From contig VWZW01004863.1 in the NCBI GenBank assembly GCA_013397115.1, positions 2,223,034 to 2,287,033 on the forward strand: a DNA stretch of 64,000 nucleotides, written 5' to 3'. Source of the DNA: Edolisoma coerulescens (Eukaryota > Chordata > Aves > Passeriformes > Campephagidae). Below, one piece after another: positions 52,141 to 64,000 of this stretch (position 1 is the stretch's first letter; the number at the start of each line of letters is the position of its first letter). Under the pieces are notes generated by a model, which did not search any database, was not told where the DNA came from, and was given only the letters and a program-made list of their open reading frames with translations. The position numbers and the translations under genes were made by a program.

Positions 52141-52588
52141 CAAGTGCGTTGTTTTGTAAATAGACACTTAGTAAAAACCTGAGCCCAGCTTGGGGGTAGC
52201 AAAATCAGCCTTTAAGTGCTTTATGTAGAAGTTTGACAGTTATGTGACTCAAAATACACAGATATGATTCTTTGACTGGAACGTCCCCTTTCGGTTTATG
52301 ATTATTATATCTATGTTTGTTGATCATTTTATCATCAAGTTTCTTCATCAGCTTTTAAAACATAAAGCGCATACAGATTCCTTATGCTGAAATGTCATGG
52401 TGAAAGAATACTGATTTCTCCTTACAACATGATGAAAAGGTTGGATTTGGTAAAAAGGAGACCTCTGCACTAAGCCTCTCATTTACGTAAATGGAATTGC
52501 CCTCTATCTTATCAGGTAAGAAGTTTCGTATTGTTAATACTATAAAATTACTATTGAACTGTGTAAGTAATCTTACTGGAAAGAAAAA

Positions 52589-52611
52589 GGGGGGTGGGGG
52601 GAGGGGGAAGG
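52589..52611 (+). other. G-quadruplex-prone G-rich run
   Basis: The plus strand has runs of six, six and five G separated by single bases, then AAGG. Splitting a long run would give the four G-tracts needed for an intramolecular quadruplex. It may be structural only. No promoter features adjoin it. Confidence 0.55.
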
Positions 52612-53734
52612 ACAAATTTGGCCTTTGCCTCCTCTTGAGTACTTGTTGTCTTACCAGAAGCCTGACACTGACAGTAACACCCTCCTGTGTATGAAGCTAA
52701 GGTGGCCAATACCCAGCCATTCAGCAGATCTGGGCTGCCAGAGTAATGAAATGCATCTACAAAACACCACCAAACCACTGGAGGGTATCTGCTATGTGGC
52801 CTGGAGCTGCTCTGTCCTGGTGATGGAGCATGTCTCACTGCTCTGCTTACAGACCTTTTGCTGCACAGCCTGAATTCCTCAAGTGGTCTCTGCAGCAGGA
52901 GTCAGATTGAAACAGATATATGCTGTCACCCATGTTGATGATGTGTGATGATTTTGAAGCATGGTAAGGCAGAGGCTGAAGCATCAAGCCCTTGAATACC
53001 TACCTATATGAAAGGATTAGGTGACCTACCACAGCCAAAAGACTAGGCTCAAATGTACAAGGACTTCCAGGGTTAAGGCTATGATAATGTACATATGCAA
53101 CAAAGAATTTTTGCAAAAATATGTTTCCAACCTATCATATTAATTATTTTCTTCTATAAACAGATTTTACTGTTTAACTTTGTGTATGGGATGAGATGCT
53201 CACCTGATGGTTAGGTGATTTGGGATGGTTGACACCACCTGTGAATCTGATCTGTAGTTTGTTCTGAAGCTGCACTAAGGAAGTCAGCTGGGTTTTGGTC
53301 TCTTTATCCCCTTATGTGCAGCCTTTGTTTCTACAGTGCTTTGGCTTTGTAAGAGAATGAGAAGGTTTTACTACCTAACAAAGAAAGCTTTGACTGGGGC
53401 CCAACTAGGAGAGTCCAAAATTAATGTTCTCAACAATGATGCTTTGTTCTCTGAATCTTTTACTTTTTCAGATGGAAGAAAGTTAAATATAACCTGGATA
53501 GGGCTATTCTAAAGAACTACATGCCAGCATTTGATTAACTACATTTTTGCTTGGTTTTGTGTGGAACATGATTTACGCAATCACTCTCTGAAAGTCTGTG
53601 CTCAGCCTCTTGGCTAATTTCAACACAGTTTGATAGGGGAAAAGCATTTAGAGATAACTACCTTTTTATAAGTTTTGTTCAAATAGGCACTTGCGTAAAG
53701 GAAATGGGTCCTGAAAGTCTTTGAAGTGAACATA
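52612..53734. other. Noncoding unique DNA
   Basis: A 95-codon minus-strand frame (52551-52838) and overlapping plus-strand frames lie in a GC-richer segment and are not recognisable. No repeat was identified with confidence. Confidence 0.5.
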
Positions 53735-54033
53735 AGATCACAGAATAGTTCAGACTGGACCAGAGCTCATGAAATCAACTGATCTAATTCCCTGCTCAGA
53801 GCAGACCTAACCAAGTCAACTTGTCTAGCTGAGCCTTGAACAATTCCAAAGGTGGAGATGCCATACTGTCTCTGCATGGTCTGTCCCTATATTTGGCTAT
53901 CCCAATGATTTAAAAAATTAATTGTAATATACAACTGAAAATTTCAGGGCTCTAACTGATGTCCTTCACCTCTTGTCCCATTGCTGCACCCCCAAGAAGA
54001 GTCTGGCTCTATCTTCTCTGTATCCTCTGACCA
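53735..54033 (-). mobile_element. CR1 LINE fragment, older copy
   Basis: Begins with GATCACAGAATAGTTCAGACTGG, the degenerate CR1 3' end in reverse complement. It then has GAGCCTTGAACAATTCCAAAGG, GGTGGAGATGCCATA and, after a poorly matching stretch, CACCTCTTGTCCCATTGCTG and GAAGAGTCTGGCTCTATCTTC. It is heavily diverged and 5'-truncated. It ends where the next CR1 copy begins, in the same orientation. No coding capacity. Confidence 0.82.
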
Positions 54034-54034
54034 C

Positions 54035-54482
54035 ATTACAATGGAATCTTCGAGTTATTTAGGATGGAAAGTATCTTTACAATCAAGTCCAGCCATTAAC
54101 CTAACACGGTCAAGTCCATCACTGAACTATATACCTAAGCACCACATCTGCATGTTTTCATATACCTCTAGGAATGATGATTCCACCATTTCCCTGGGAT
54201 GCCTGTTCCAATGCTTGAAGAAATTTTTTCTAATATCCAATCTAAACCTTTCCTGGTGTTACTTGAGGCCATTTTTCATCATCCTATCACTTGTTATTTC
54301 AGAGGAGAGACCGACTCCCATTTCACCACAACCTCCTTTCAGATAGTTGCAGAGAGTGATAAGGCACCCTCTGAGCCTCCATTTCCCCAGACTCAACACC
54401 CCCAGCTCCCTCAGATGTTCCTCATGGGACTTGTGCTCCAGACCCTTCCCCAGTTCCGTTGCTCTTCTTAGAACACTGCAGA
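54035..54482 (-). mobile_element. CR1 LINE fragment, Y-type 3' region
   Basis: Matches well the reverse complement of the avian CR1-Y 3' region as I recall it. In order the blocks are AGCCATTAACCTAACACGG, CACCACATCTGCATG, GATTCCACCATTTCCCTGGG, GCCTGTTCCAATGCTTGA, TCTAATATCCAATCTAAACC, CACAACCTCCTTTCAGATAG and ACTTGTGCTCCAGACCCTTC. It appears 5'-truncated near 54482. About 15 bases usually present after CCAATGCTTGA seem deleted near 54218-54221. A 121-codon plus-strand frame (53981-54346) across the CR1 pair is antisense to the elements and not a gene. Confidence 0.93.
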
Positions 54483-56029
54483 GTAAATTCATTTTTCACA
54501 TAAAGTTTGTATTTTTTTCATATACAACTTTTTCTCATATACAATTCAGTGTTAGCACATACTGAGCAGAACTGTCTGAGAAATGTAGTAATTTACCAAT
54601 AAAACCTCTGATAGAAATAATTTTGTTTAGCAGCAAGTGTTAAGTTTTAAATAGTAGGAGAACTAACAGATTCTTCAGATTTTTGCTCATGCATCCAGAA
54701 ATTAAAAGGAATTTTAACACAAATGCAAAAACACATATCTAGAATATTTGCCTTTTTTTTTCCAAGAGGCTCATGACCTGTAAATATTTGAAGACTATGA
54801 ACTGACAAGCACCAATCACGTACCACAAATGGAGATGATTGAAATAAACAATTCAGTGTTAATCAAATGTGTGACAGTTGAATTCTATGTATGAATTGTT
54901 GCAATTTAGAAGGGATCCAAAACGCATTTTTGAACATACACTTTTCAGAACTGAGCAAAAAGATCCAAATGGTGTGGCCACTAGACAAATAACACTTAGG
55001 AAAGGAAGAGATAAGCAAATTTATCAGCTGTGGTAAATCATCTGGGAAAACCCGAGTCAGATATTTTTACTATGATAAATCCCAAGATTCTTCATGGATC
55101 TTGGATGAGCTCTCTTTGATCTGTTCAAATACAATATATAAGAATCTGAACCATGTGTTTTAAACTCAGACTTTAGAGAATGTTTAAAAATGGGCTAAAT
55201 AAACAACTCCGCCTACTAAATGGAATTTATTTTTTTGTAGAAACAATCCTATCAATAGTACAATACATTTTACACGAAATAAAGTGGAACAGGAAAAGGA
55301 AACAGTTCATTACTCATAATAAAAACATAATTAGCATAAACAGCAGGCTTTAATCTTCTTTTATTGTAGTTATTGTATTGTAATATGATCCTGTTCCTGC
55401 TGAAATACAGCTGAACAGGTACAATCCATGTAAGCTCTCAAATACATGTCTCCGGGTAAGGGCATGAAGAGGCAAAGCCACCTTATGAGTAGTTCAAGAG
55501 AAACTTCTTTGTTCAGTTTTGTGTTTCTATTTTAATGATGCTTGCGATGGAAATGAGCAAATGCCTGCAGTGGATTTTCCATATTATGCTGGAATACTGG
55601 AAGACCACTCTCATTCATATGATATATGATATAAAGATACCCAAATAATTGCCTTTACAAAATAACTGGTGTCATTTTTACTGCAGGTGATATTTTCATT
55701 TCACTGTTACTTTGTTTATTTTACTTCTGGCATTCTATTTATTTGGCTGTGAATTTTCCTCAGACTGTGCATGAAGTGCAATTTAGACCTTCACAGTGGA
55801 ATCCGACATAGTAAGAGTTCAGCAACATATGTGATTTTTACTTTGTTCCTAACTCAATACAGTAGTTAATAGTTAGTGGTGCATATGAATTCCAAAAGTG
55901 AAATAAAAGGAGCGGTGGTATTTACAAGTTGGTGCATTATTTAGACAATTATTGCTACTTGCTGTCACATTTAGATACTCCCCTACAGCTTACAAAATAA
56001 AGCTTCACAATAGAGTTATATTTCTCTGC
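54483..56029. other. Noncoding A+T-rich unique DNA
   Basis: Stop-rich and without recognisable gene or repeat. The CR1 match does not resume to the right of 54482. Confidence 0.6.
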
Positions 56030-56600
56030 CTTTGATTAGCCAAACAAAAGACAAGGAATGAAGAGCTAGTGTTTTACTTCAGACCACATCAAGATTTAGC
56101 TTGCCAAACCTGATTCTGCATTAACTTGACTTCCAGTCACCGCTACTGAACATAATGCAAATCAGTATTTTCTGAGCTCTCTTCATCATGTTTCTAAGGT
56201 TGCCTGTGAGAATGAAAAGCTCATAAAACATGTAATAATGAAGGGCCGGGAAGCCTCTTCTCACCTTCAGTATTCACATTACCTCTTCATTTCCACACCT
56301 TGCAAAGAGAGTAATCACTAAGAACTCTGCAGGAGCCTTTTCAATCCCTGCAATGCCTTTTAACACTGGGATTGAAATAAAATTTTAGAGACAAACCTGA
56401 AAATAACCTGCACACTTTTCTGTAAAATGTTAATGCTATTTTTAAGCAGAAAGTGGAGTTAAATTTATACATCACACAGATAAAAGGTCTCAACTAATAC
56501 TTGGATAAATCCCACTCCTGTCCACATAAAGGGCAATTTATCGAAGTCATATGCTATTTAAAGACCAGCCAAGCAAGGAACTGGAGGCCTTCAAGACTGC
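56030..56600. other. Unique noncoding stretch, weak enhancer-like texture
   Basis: Contains TTTGATTAGCCAAACAAAAG (about 56030-56050) and several intact AATCA and TAAT-type sites, with no open frame of note. It resembles conserved noncoding sequence to my eye, but nothing in it is diagnostic. Confidence 0.2.
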
Positions 56601-58950
56601 ACAGAAGAGAAATAAATAAGGAACATTGTTAATATTTTACATTTTGTATAAAGAATAGTTTTAATTATACTTTTTTTTGTGAGACAGTTCAAAATAAAGA
56701 TCTGGATATAGAGAAGCGAGAGGAGCAAGCTGAAGCTGAAGATGCATCTCCCTACTCCTGAAGCTTGGGAAATTCTAGAAGATGAGTTTCCTGCTATAGA
56801 AAACTTGTCCTACTAACCATTCTGAAGATGGTATGGACTTTCACTACTTCAAATTGGTCTTCGAGGTCTAATCCAGTCAATTTTAACATCACAGCGTTCA
56901 TCATCAAAGGTAGATTTTCTTGAAAAAAGGGAGACTAAAAAGTTGGCTACCAGATTCTATGCCTCATTAACTTAAGTAAATAAATTTTGCAATGTATTTT
57001 GTAAACCGTGTTATTAAAGGAATAAGTTTTTTGTCTTCAGGAGGCCTTTGGAAAATGGTATAGAATCTCACTTCTCTGAAAATTAGAAATCTTTAATTTG
57101 ATATCTGAATATACAATTGGATTAATTGTTGCCAGTTGCTGTTACAAAAATTGTTTTGTTTACTAATTTTGACCCACTTACAGTAAACCTCATAAGTGTA
57201 TACAAAGAAATCACGTCAGCTTAGCTGTGTTTGAGATAAAAAGCCCAAAGTGTTTTGGGTGCTCTCATGAGAAAATATTTCCACTCTTATCATAAAGGAT
57301 GTTTCTCAATACATCTTTTATTTTGAATTTGTGTTTTCTGACTGGTGAGATTTCATGCAGTACTCCTCAAGCTGGACAAATCCTGATAATGACAGCAGTT
57401 CCTCTGAACTGTGCTTCCAATGCTCCAGTTTATGGACTCTGATGTCATCTGTTTTCCAGTTGCACAAAGCCAGCAACTCCCAGTGATTTTCTGGTCGACT
57501 AATATACACAAGTACACCCTTTTAAACATTAATTTTCAAATTTTGAACTCTTGAATCATAGCAGAAACTCCAAATTAGTAGTGGCAAGAGTCCAAATTCA
57601 ACCTGCCTCACAATAAACACCTGCCATCAAAGTGAACTTGGGAGAATAACCGTCCTTGTTTAATCAAAAATAAATGTTAACTTGAGCCACTTTAAAGGAT
57701 GGGGTGAAGGGAATTTTTCTATAAATTATTTATGACAAGAGAAATTTTTTAATTATATTTCAGTCTACGATCTAGTCTGATGCACTCATAGATCGGTTTC
57801 TCAATGGGACTGAACATACCTATGGTTAGAAATTGTTCTCCTTCTCTTCTTACTGTATTTTTATTCTGCATAAACATTTCATTTGATTTTGTCACCACAA
57901 GATCTTAAATTAAGGAGATCATTAATATGTTTTGAGGTCTCTCTAATGTTATAGTCTTTTAAACTTCTTGACCAAATCTCACTAATTTCCACAAAATTAA
58001 TCAGGTGTACTTTTTCCATTATTTTATAGTGTGACAAAAATATGTTTTTAATTGTCAGCAACATTTTATGTTAATCAATGTCTAATAGATGATGACATTT
58101 CAATACCTTTGAACTGCTTACAGTCTGATGCTGTTGAAAAAGTCTGTGGACCAGACTGATATTTTCTTTCAAAGAAGGTGGAAAGTTATTTTTTAAACAT
58201 TTGAATTTTTACCAGGCAAGAAGGAATTGTATTGTTTTGTATATTGGAATATTGGATCACACACTTTGTTTAGATTAGGAATGCAAGTATGGGTTGGTTA
58301 TCATTCTACAAGAGATACATCAACATGCTTAATACAATACTGACCCAAACAACAGTATTTCTGGAGGAAAAAGAAAGGACAAAACCTAGGGTACTTGGAA
58401 AAAAGATGTTCTTTTCACAGTCGCTGTGCCCTTCACACTCTTCTCTCTCCTCAAACCAAACACAATGGCAGCAGTCTTAAAGATGAAAAAGAAATGTGTG
58501 ATTTTGTATAAAGGTGTTGGAGTCTTTGTATAAACCTTATCCCCTTTGAAGGCAACGGCAGTGCAGACCGGGCTGCAGCACGTCACCTTCCAGGATTACC
58601 CTGCCCTACTGCCTTCTTGCTGCTTCCCTCACACCAACATCATGACCAACATAACAAGGAAGAAGGGGAGGGTGCAATGATATATTTGGAGGATTTGTTC
58701 AAATATTTAACGGGACATGGGAGGGAATAGTGAGAATCCATGATTCCTTTAATAGAAAGGTCCTGGAGGGAAACTGGGAGCTACTGAAGAAACTCTCTGG
58801 AATATATTTGGAGATGATATATACTTTGAAGAGAAAAAAGAACAAACAAACAAAACAGAGAAACTGATAGTTTAGAGAAAGTTCTGAATGTTGCTGGTCA
58901 CTGATAAAAGTCCTCTGCTTCAGAGTTTAAAAATATTGTCATACTCAGCA
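56601..58950. other. Noncoding A+T-rich unique DNA
   Basis: Includes a short (CAAA)-type run at about 58833-58858 and a GC-richer patch at 58550-58640. No gene or dispersed repeat was identified. Confidence 0.55.
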
Positions 58951-61900
58951 CCATTCAATAACTCTAATTTGGCCATTAAATTCCTGTCACCTTTGCCCTC
59001 TCCTAATGATTGTGACAAAATGCTGTCTGCAATCAGTAAGACTCAATCGTTGTGGGAATGATTTGAATAAACAATCAAGTCTGCACCTCATCCATCACCT
59101 TGACTGATTTCTCCATTCCCTATTCACCTCTTCATGACATTTGGCAGGTCACTTGATATAAAATATGCAAACAGTGAACTGAAACAGCCCAAGTCTGCTG
59201 AAATATGCTGACTGAACCAGTTGTCTTAAAGTAGCTATGAATCTTTGCACGGCAAGCACAGACACTTTCTGTAGGTTTTTTTCCTTGCCACCTAGGCTAG
59301 TGTGGTATTTGTCCCCCTTACATTCACAGCACTTGTACTTACAAACCCACCTCATGTGAAGATGGATATTGTCTGTTAAATCTCTTGGATAGGTGCAAAA
59401 ATATTTTTGAAAAAGGAAGGAACAGTTAGCTGGAAGATAGATGGTAGGAGTAGAATCAAAGTACTGATGAAAGCAAATAAAGCAATGAGGTGGTAAATTA
59501 AGCCAACAGAAAAATTATATATAGAGTTTATCTTCTGCTTTAATTAAATTAGTAAAGATATTTTTAATAGGGTTGAATAGGCCTAAAATTAAGGTATATT
59601 AAGGTACCTCCAGATGGAATAATCTAATTTTTTCCAGGGCTCTTTGGGTACTTACTGACACCCTGCCATCCACCTGCCCCTCTGCCAGTCTCCCTGAGCT
59701 GACTGCACCTGTCAGCAGCCAGCACACGCCAACTCTCCTACAGCTGCTGCAGAGCTCGGCCTGGTGTGCAAGCACAAGACTAAATCTGAGTCAGTTCAAA
59801 GTGCTATGGGCTGCAAAGGATGGGGCTGAGGTCGGGGCATATGGTCCTTTCTGCCAGCTGTGCCATATGTGGCAAGAGGCGCCTCAAGAAGAGCAGCAGG
59901 ATATCAACTGGCAATAGCAATCTCCAAAACAGTCAGAACTCACCTGCAGGCTCCTTAAGACTAGTGTCTCAGCACAGGTAATATCTCCTGGGAGATCTAC
60001 AGAACAGCAATCTTTGGGTTTTTTCACCCCATTCTCCTGTCTCCTCTTTACATGGTCTTCATTTTCCTGTGCCGGCATGTTTGCATGCATTTGTGTTTCT
60101 TACATGCCTATGAAACAAAAAGAGCTGAAAGAAAGTGTCAGGATGTCTTAGTACTTAATAAAGCCCAGTATCAAATCACTTTATAAGACAGGCCTTTTTC
60201 CTTTAGCTTTTGTGGGGAAACTTACCTAATTAGGGGCAAATTTACTCTACTGTGGAATCAGGAATGACTCTTGGTATGCACAGGTACTAGAATATATCAG
60301 TGATCATCTGTGAAATACCTGTGTGGCTAAAGTTCAAGAACGAGTCCTACCTGTTCTCCACAAGAAGTCCTGATTCCAGAATTTAGGGTTTGAAGTACAA
60401 AGCCAGAACTGACCCTACCTGCTGATTTCTGCCTTTCCTATCTGTGTCGGTAGGCTCTGTTTGAGATAGTCGTGTTAGAAACCAAACCTTTTAAAACAAA
60501 GGAATTTCAAAATAATCCCACCAAAGGAGGGGTGCTTGGAAATTCTTTTTCAGAGGTCATTTTATCTACCAGCACAAACTCAACTATGCCATTAAAGGCA
60601 GTACTCATGGAGCTGTATCTCCAGTCACAGAAGCAGTGGCACTCAGGTCTGCCTCAGCAGTGGGGATGCCTCAGCCACACGTCAGCCCAGCTTCTCATTC
60701 CCGTCCTCTTGCTACTACCTGCACTTCCAATACACAACAAAAGAAAAGGATATTAAATATTTTACAGCAGAAAAAAATACATATATTCCCCCCACCCCTT
60801 CTTTTCCAGGACACTTTCAGCCAGGCAGGTGCAGCCTGTCCTGTGGCTGCACAACCATCTGCATGTGAAGGAGATATGAATCAGGAACATTTTTTAAACA
60901 ATCTCTGAAGAAGTGACACAGACTGAGCACTGGGATGAGCTACCCCAACAATGGCTGCATTGTTACCAGGAGTCACAAGTGACAGCAAATCTGCTTTGTC
61001 TATGTCTACAGCCAGTATGTGAAGTTGTTTGTTAGGTCAATAAAGAAAGATTATATCTCCCTTTTGAATTATTCAACTTTTATTGCTAGATAACGAATCT
61101 GAACAAATTTTCATATATCAAAAATATGTAAACACATAAACCAGAAATATTATTCAATAATTTTATACATTATTTAAAGCAAACCTGCTTTTAATCTTCA
61201 AAGTTTCCATCTCTAGGTATTTCATGATGAATTGTAATAAAAAATGATTTAAAAAAAGGAGAAAAAAATCTACTTTTTTTTTGGGAAGATGTGTTCACAA
61301 AAGCAAAATAATAAGCTAGTGAGGTATGATATATCATGGAACAACTAATATCTTCATAAAAATTACATACATTTTTGTTTGACAAATATTTTATTGCATG
61401 TCTCACAGCTATTAAATAATTCCCAGCTTAATTTTTGTTGTGTCCGAAACAGTCAATAGTAAATACTGTATTCCCTTGGTCTCTTATATTTTCATCTATA
61501 TTCACAAAGAAAACTTCCAGTTTTTCTATTGTTTCCTTTTTCATTTTATAAGCAAAATGCAGTAACTTTTTACCCTAGGGCTCAGTTCTTAGGATATATG
61601 GTGACAAACTTGCAAGCAATCAGATACAATCCTGCATATCTCACCCTCTCTTCCAGGCTAGATAACTGGAACGCATGAGAATAAGGACGGTCAGTGTGTA
61701 CACTTATGAGCTCATTTTCTATCTCTTTCCACTCGCCCATGATGTATGGGCTCCTTAACCCAGTTCTGGTTCGTATCAGCTTCATCCAGAATTATGTGTT
61801 TTCCCTGCAAAGATACCAAAACATGAAGACTTAACTTAGCATGTCACAGGTGGATTAGTCAGACATCAAACTGGGACATCAGGGGACCTTTACTATGATG

Positions 61901-63384
61901 GTAAAACACAAATTACCTGGGAGACTGAGGATGCTGTAAGCCCCGTCATTATTACCACTTGACATTGCACTCCTCCTGAGGCACTGCTTCGCTCTGTGGA
62001 AGGGGAATAATCCTTGTAGCTGATGCTTTACTATTTTGTGAGTTTTGCATCAGACAACAGACAAGCCTGTTGATGTGTTCCTGGTGTGCCTGGCTGCGCA
62101 GCCACACCTACCTCTGGTCAGTGTGCCAGGGCTGCTTTGAACTCAGGAGCCCCCAGCTGGGAACCTGCATGCCAGTCTGCTTCATTTCTGGACCCTGATC
62201 AGATGCAGGCAAGAAATAGAAACACAGCTGCTTACTACAGAGTCATTCCAGGCATGTACAAAGCATTTGGAGAACCTTCAGGTCAAACTGGGATGCCACT
62301 TACTCTGGTAAGTGACTGAGCAAGGGCTTTCCAGACTACAGTGACTTCTGTTCTGGCCATACTTTTCAACATATTAGAGCAGCTGAAATGCATGTGACTA
62401 AACAGAAATAAAAGGAGACTGCTGAGGCAAAATGTTCAATCCATTGATTCATTCATAAGAGTGTTTCACTTGATCTCACCAGAGACAAAATGAGATCCTA
62501 AATAAGTGACTAAATAGCATAAAACTTGGAAGTGACCTTTGTCTGCAATGAATTATAAACAGTGGCAAAATGCATGTCGCAAGAAACTGACCCCTTTTTT
62601 ATCTAACTTTGATATACCTCTGTAAAACCTAACCACCTTTGTCTAGTGTGACACAGCTAAATATCTATTAGATCCATCTGGATTTACATATTACTGCATC
62701 ACTTCCTAGTATAAGAATAGATTAAAATAAGGCTGTCATGTGCCAGCCTTGAAGTTACATTAGGCAAAAGATGTAATACACCATTTATACTAAAAAATGG
62801 AGAATATCTGATGCAGGAAAAAGTCAGTCTGTCAGAAATTCAGGATGAAGTTGAATTGCTAGACTTATATACTAAATCAGAGTTGTAGTGTGGCCATAGT
62901 ATTTGCAATCTTGTATTGGAATGCCTTACACTGGATTTATTGTATTTTTCACAGCAAGCGTCATTGTTTTCCCTGGACAGAAATAAATGTAGGAATGAAG
63001 GATTTTATTTTGTAAGGGAAGCAAAAAAATGTAATGGCAGGAAGCATCAGAAGAAAAGCCAGCAATTTGTTCCATAGTTTATGGAACAAAGTCTTTCAAC
63101 ATCAGTTTGTAGCTCTGTCATCTTTAATATTTTAGAGCTTAGTCAGGTGCTCCTGGCTTGATACCAGTATCTTTAAATGTTTGCTTTCATAGACTATAAT
63201 GATATAGTCTTGAGAGAAGAGAAACTAAAAAGAAGTGTTGCAGTTGTCCTAGAAAACAGATGATGGGACATACTCAATGTTCGTATATAATTTCAGTTAG
63301 ATAATTAATCCTAACACCATTTCTGCTGATAGGGTGCTTTCATTAGTCTGTTCCTCTCAATTTCTGTTACAAGACACCACAACC
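58951..63384. other. Noncoding unique DNA
   Basis: 59030-59090 holds AACAATCA-type SOX-like and AATCA sites. 59588-59607 is a 2 x 10 bp ATTAAGGTAT/C repeat. 59640-59890 and 62040-62200 are GC-richer patches opening short frames on both strands. No recognisable protein, RNA gene or dispersed repeat was found. Confidence 0.5.
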
Positions 63385-63485
63385 TTTGTCTTACAGATAG
63401 CAAAACTGAGTGTCAAAGACGCTTAAATGACTTGTTTAGACCAACTCAGTGAGTCAGCATTACTGTCAAGCAGGAAAATGAGACC
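63385..63485 (-). repeat. Ancient MIR/L3-type interspersed repeat relic
   Basis: The plus strand follows the reverse complement of the amniote MIR/L3 pattern. In order it has CTTACAGATAGCAAAACTGAG, GCTTAAATGACTTGTTTAGA, CAACTCAGTGAGTCAGCA and AAGCAGGAAAATGAGACC. Consensus counterparts are 'ttacagatggcaaaactgagg', 'gttaagtgacttgcccaagg' and 'cagtgagtcagtggcag'. It is an old, inert insertion reading on the minus strand. Confidence 0.62.
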
Positions 63486-64000
63486 TTTCAAGTTTCCATG
63501 GTAGGACATAGTCTACTACAAAACATCAGGACTCTGGTCAATATTGTATAACATGTTAAAATGCTTCATCTGGTGTCTGCTCTCCTGTCCAACACACAGC
63601 ACCTGAGTCATCTTGCAAAGAAGTTGTATCTATCTTGTGTAGCAAAGCACAGAAGTCAGCTTTTCGCACCCAACCAACAAACCAAATACTCAATGTACTG
63701 AATCTGTCCAGTGTGGTACTCACTGATATTAAAGCAATGGACATCCTCCCAGCATTTCAATATACAGGTTGTAGATGAATATAAAATTTGAAGGTTAGCT
63801 TCTGGGAAAGGGGAAAACCTAAAGGAGTGTCACTCATAAATTTATTTTCAGTGGAGAGATTAGGAAGTTTAAATGCAACACCTATTTCCAAAAAATAGCA
63901 GAATAACTGCTGTGGTTTTGTTTTTCTTATGTTTGCTAATGTCAATTTGATTTTTTTCTCAGTGGACAGCTGTCCTGGCACCTTGCTCAAATTCTAGGTG
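63486..64000. other. Noncoding unique DNA
   Basis: Two short minus-strand frames only (62 and 77 codons), neither recognised. No repeat was identified. Confidence 0.55.

Noticed and set aside
52980..53080. Possible reverse MIR-like blocks (GGATTAGGTGACC)
   Set aside because: Only one short block is convincing; the others fail in order and spacing.
53981..54346. 121-codon plus-strand open frame
   Set aside because: It lies across the two CR1 copies and is antisense to them; similar frames arise wherever this repeat occurs.

Overview
This window looks like nuclear DNA from a vertebrate, most likely a bird and less likely another reptile. The evidence is four truncated CR1 LINE copies. Three carry the CR1 3' end in reverse complement, which starts as an AATCATGG-type octamer or a degenerate form of it, followed by a ggttggaa-like block. 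The fourth is an internal fragment. I saw no Alu, L1 or rodent-type SINEs. There are only faint relics resembling ancient amniote MIR/L2/L3 repeats, and few microsatellites. The base composition is A+T-rich by eye, CpG is sparse, and open reading frames are short and random-looking.

I found no protein-coding gene, tRNA, rRNA, CRISPR array or prokaryotic-type operon. The longest ATG-initiated open frame is 138 codons (17179-17595, minus strand) and has no recognisable domain. Several of the other longest frames are chance opens in locally GC-richer patches. One 121-codon frame is simply antisense to a CR1 copy. The window is therefore best read as a gene desert or the inside of a very large intron. 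Short exons (under about 150 bp) cannot be excluded without alignment or RNA data.

Layout. 1-14.5 kb: unique A+T-rich DNA with one CpG-dense patch (4164-4330), a GC-richer patch (11.65-12.0 kb) and a stop-poor stretch (12.77-13.6 kb). 14.5-25.4 kb: an ancient MIR-like relic, T/G and purine/pyrimidine low-complexity DNA, and small tandem duplications, including a clear 2 x 38 bp repeat at 19071-19146. 25.4-34.1 kb: several compact stretches rich in homeodomain, SOX, forkhead and Grainyhead-like motifs, which are candidate distal enhancers, interrupted by a short CR1 3' end at 28835. 34.8 kb: an old CR1 internal fragment. 35-53.7 kb: unique DNA with two faint MIR-like relics, a T21 tract and a G-quadruplex-prone run. 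53.7-54.5 kb: two CR1 copies abutting head-to-tail. 54.5-64 kb: unique DNA with two further enhancer-like stretches and one MIR-like relic near the end.

No new biological system could be demonstrated. The strongest leads are the enhancer-like blocks between 25.4 and 32.2 kb, the isolated CpG cluster at 4.2 kb and the CR1 pair at 53.7-54.5 kb. Repeat identifications rest on remembered consensus patterns, not on a database search.
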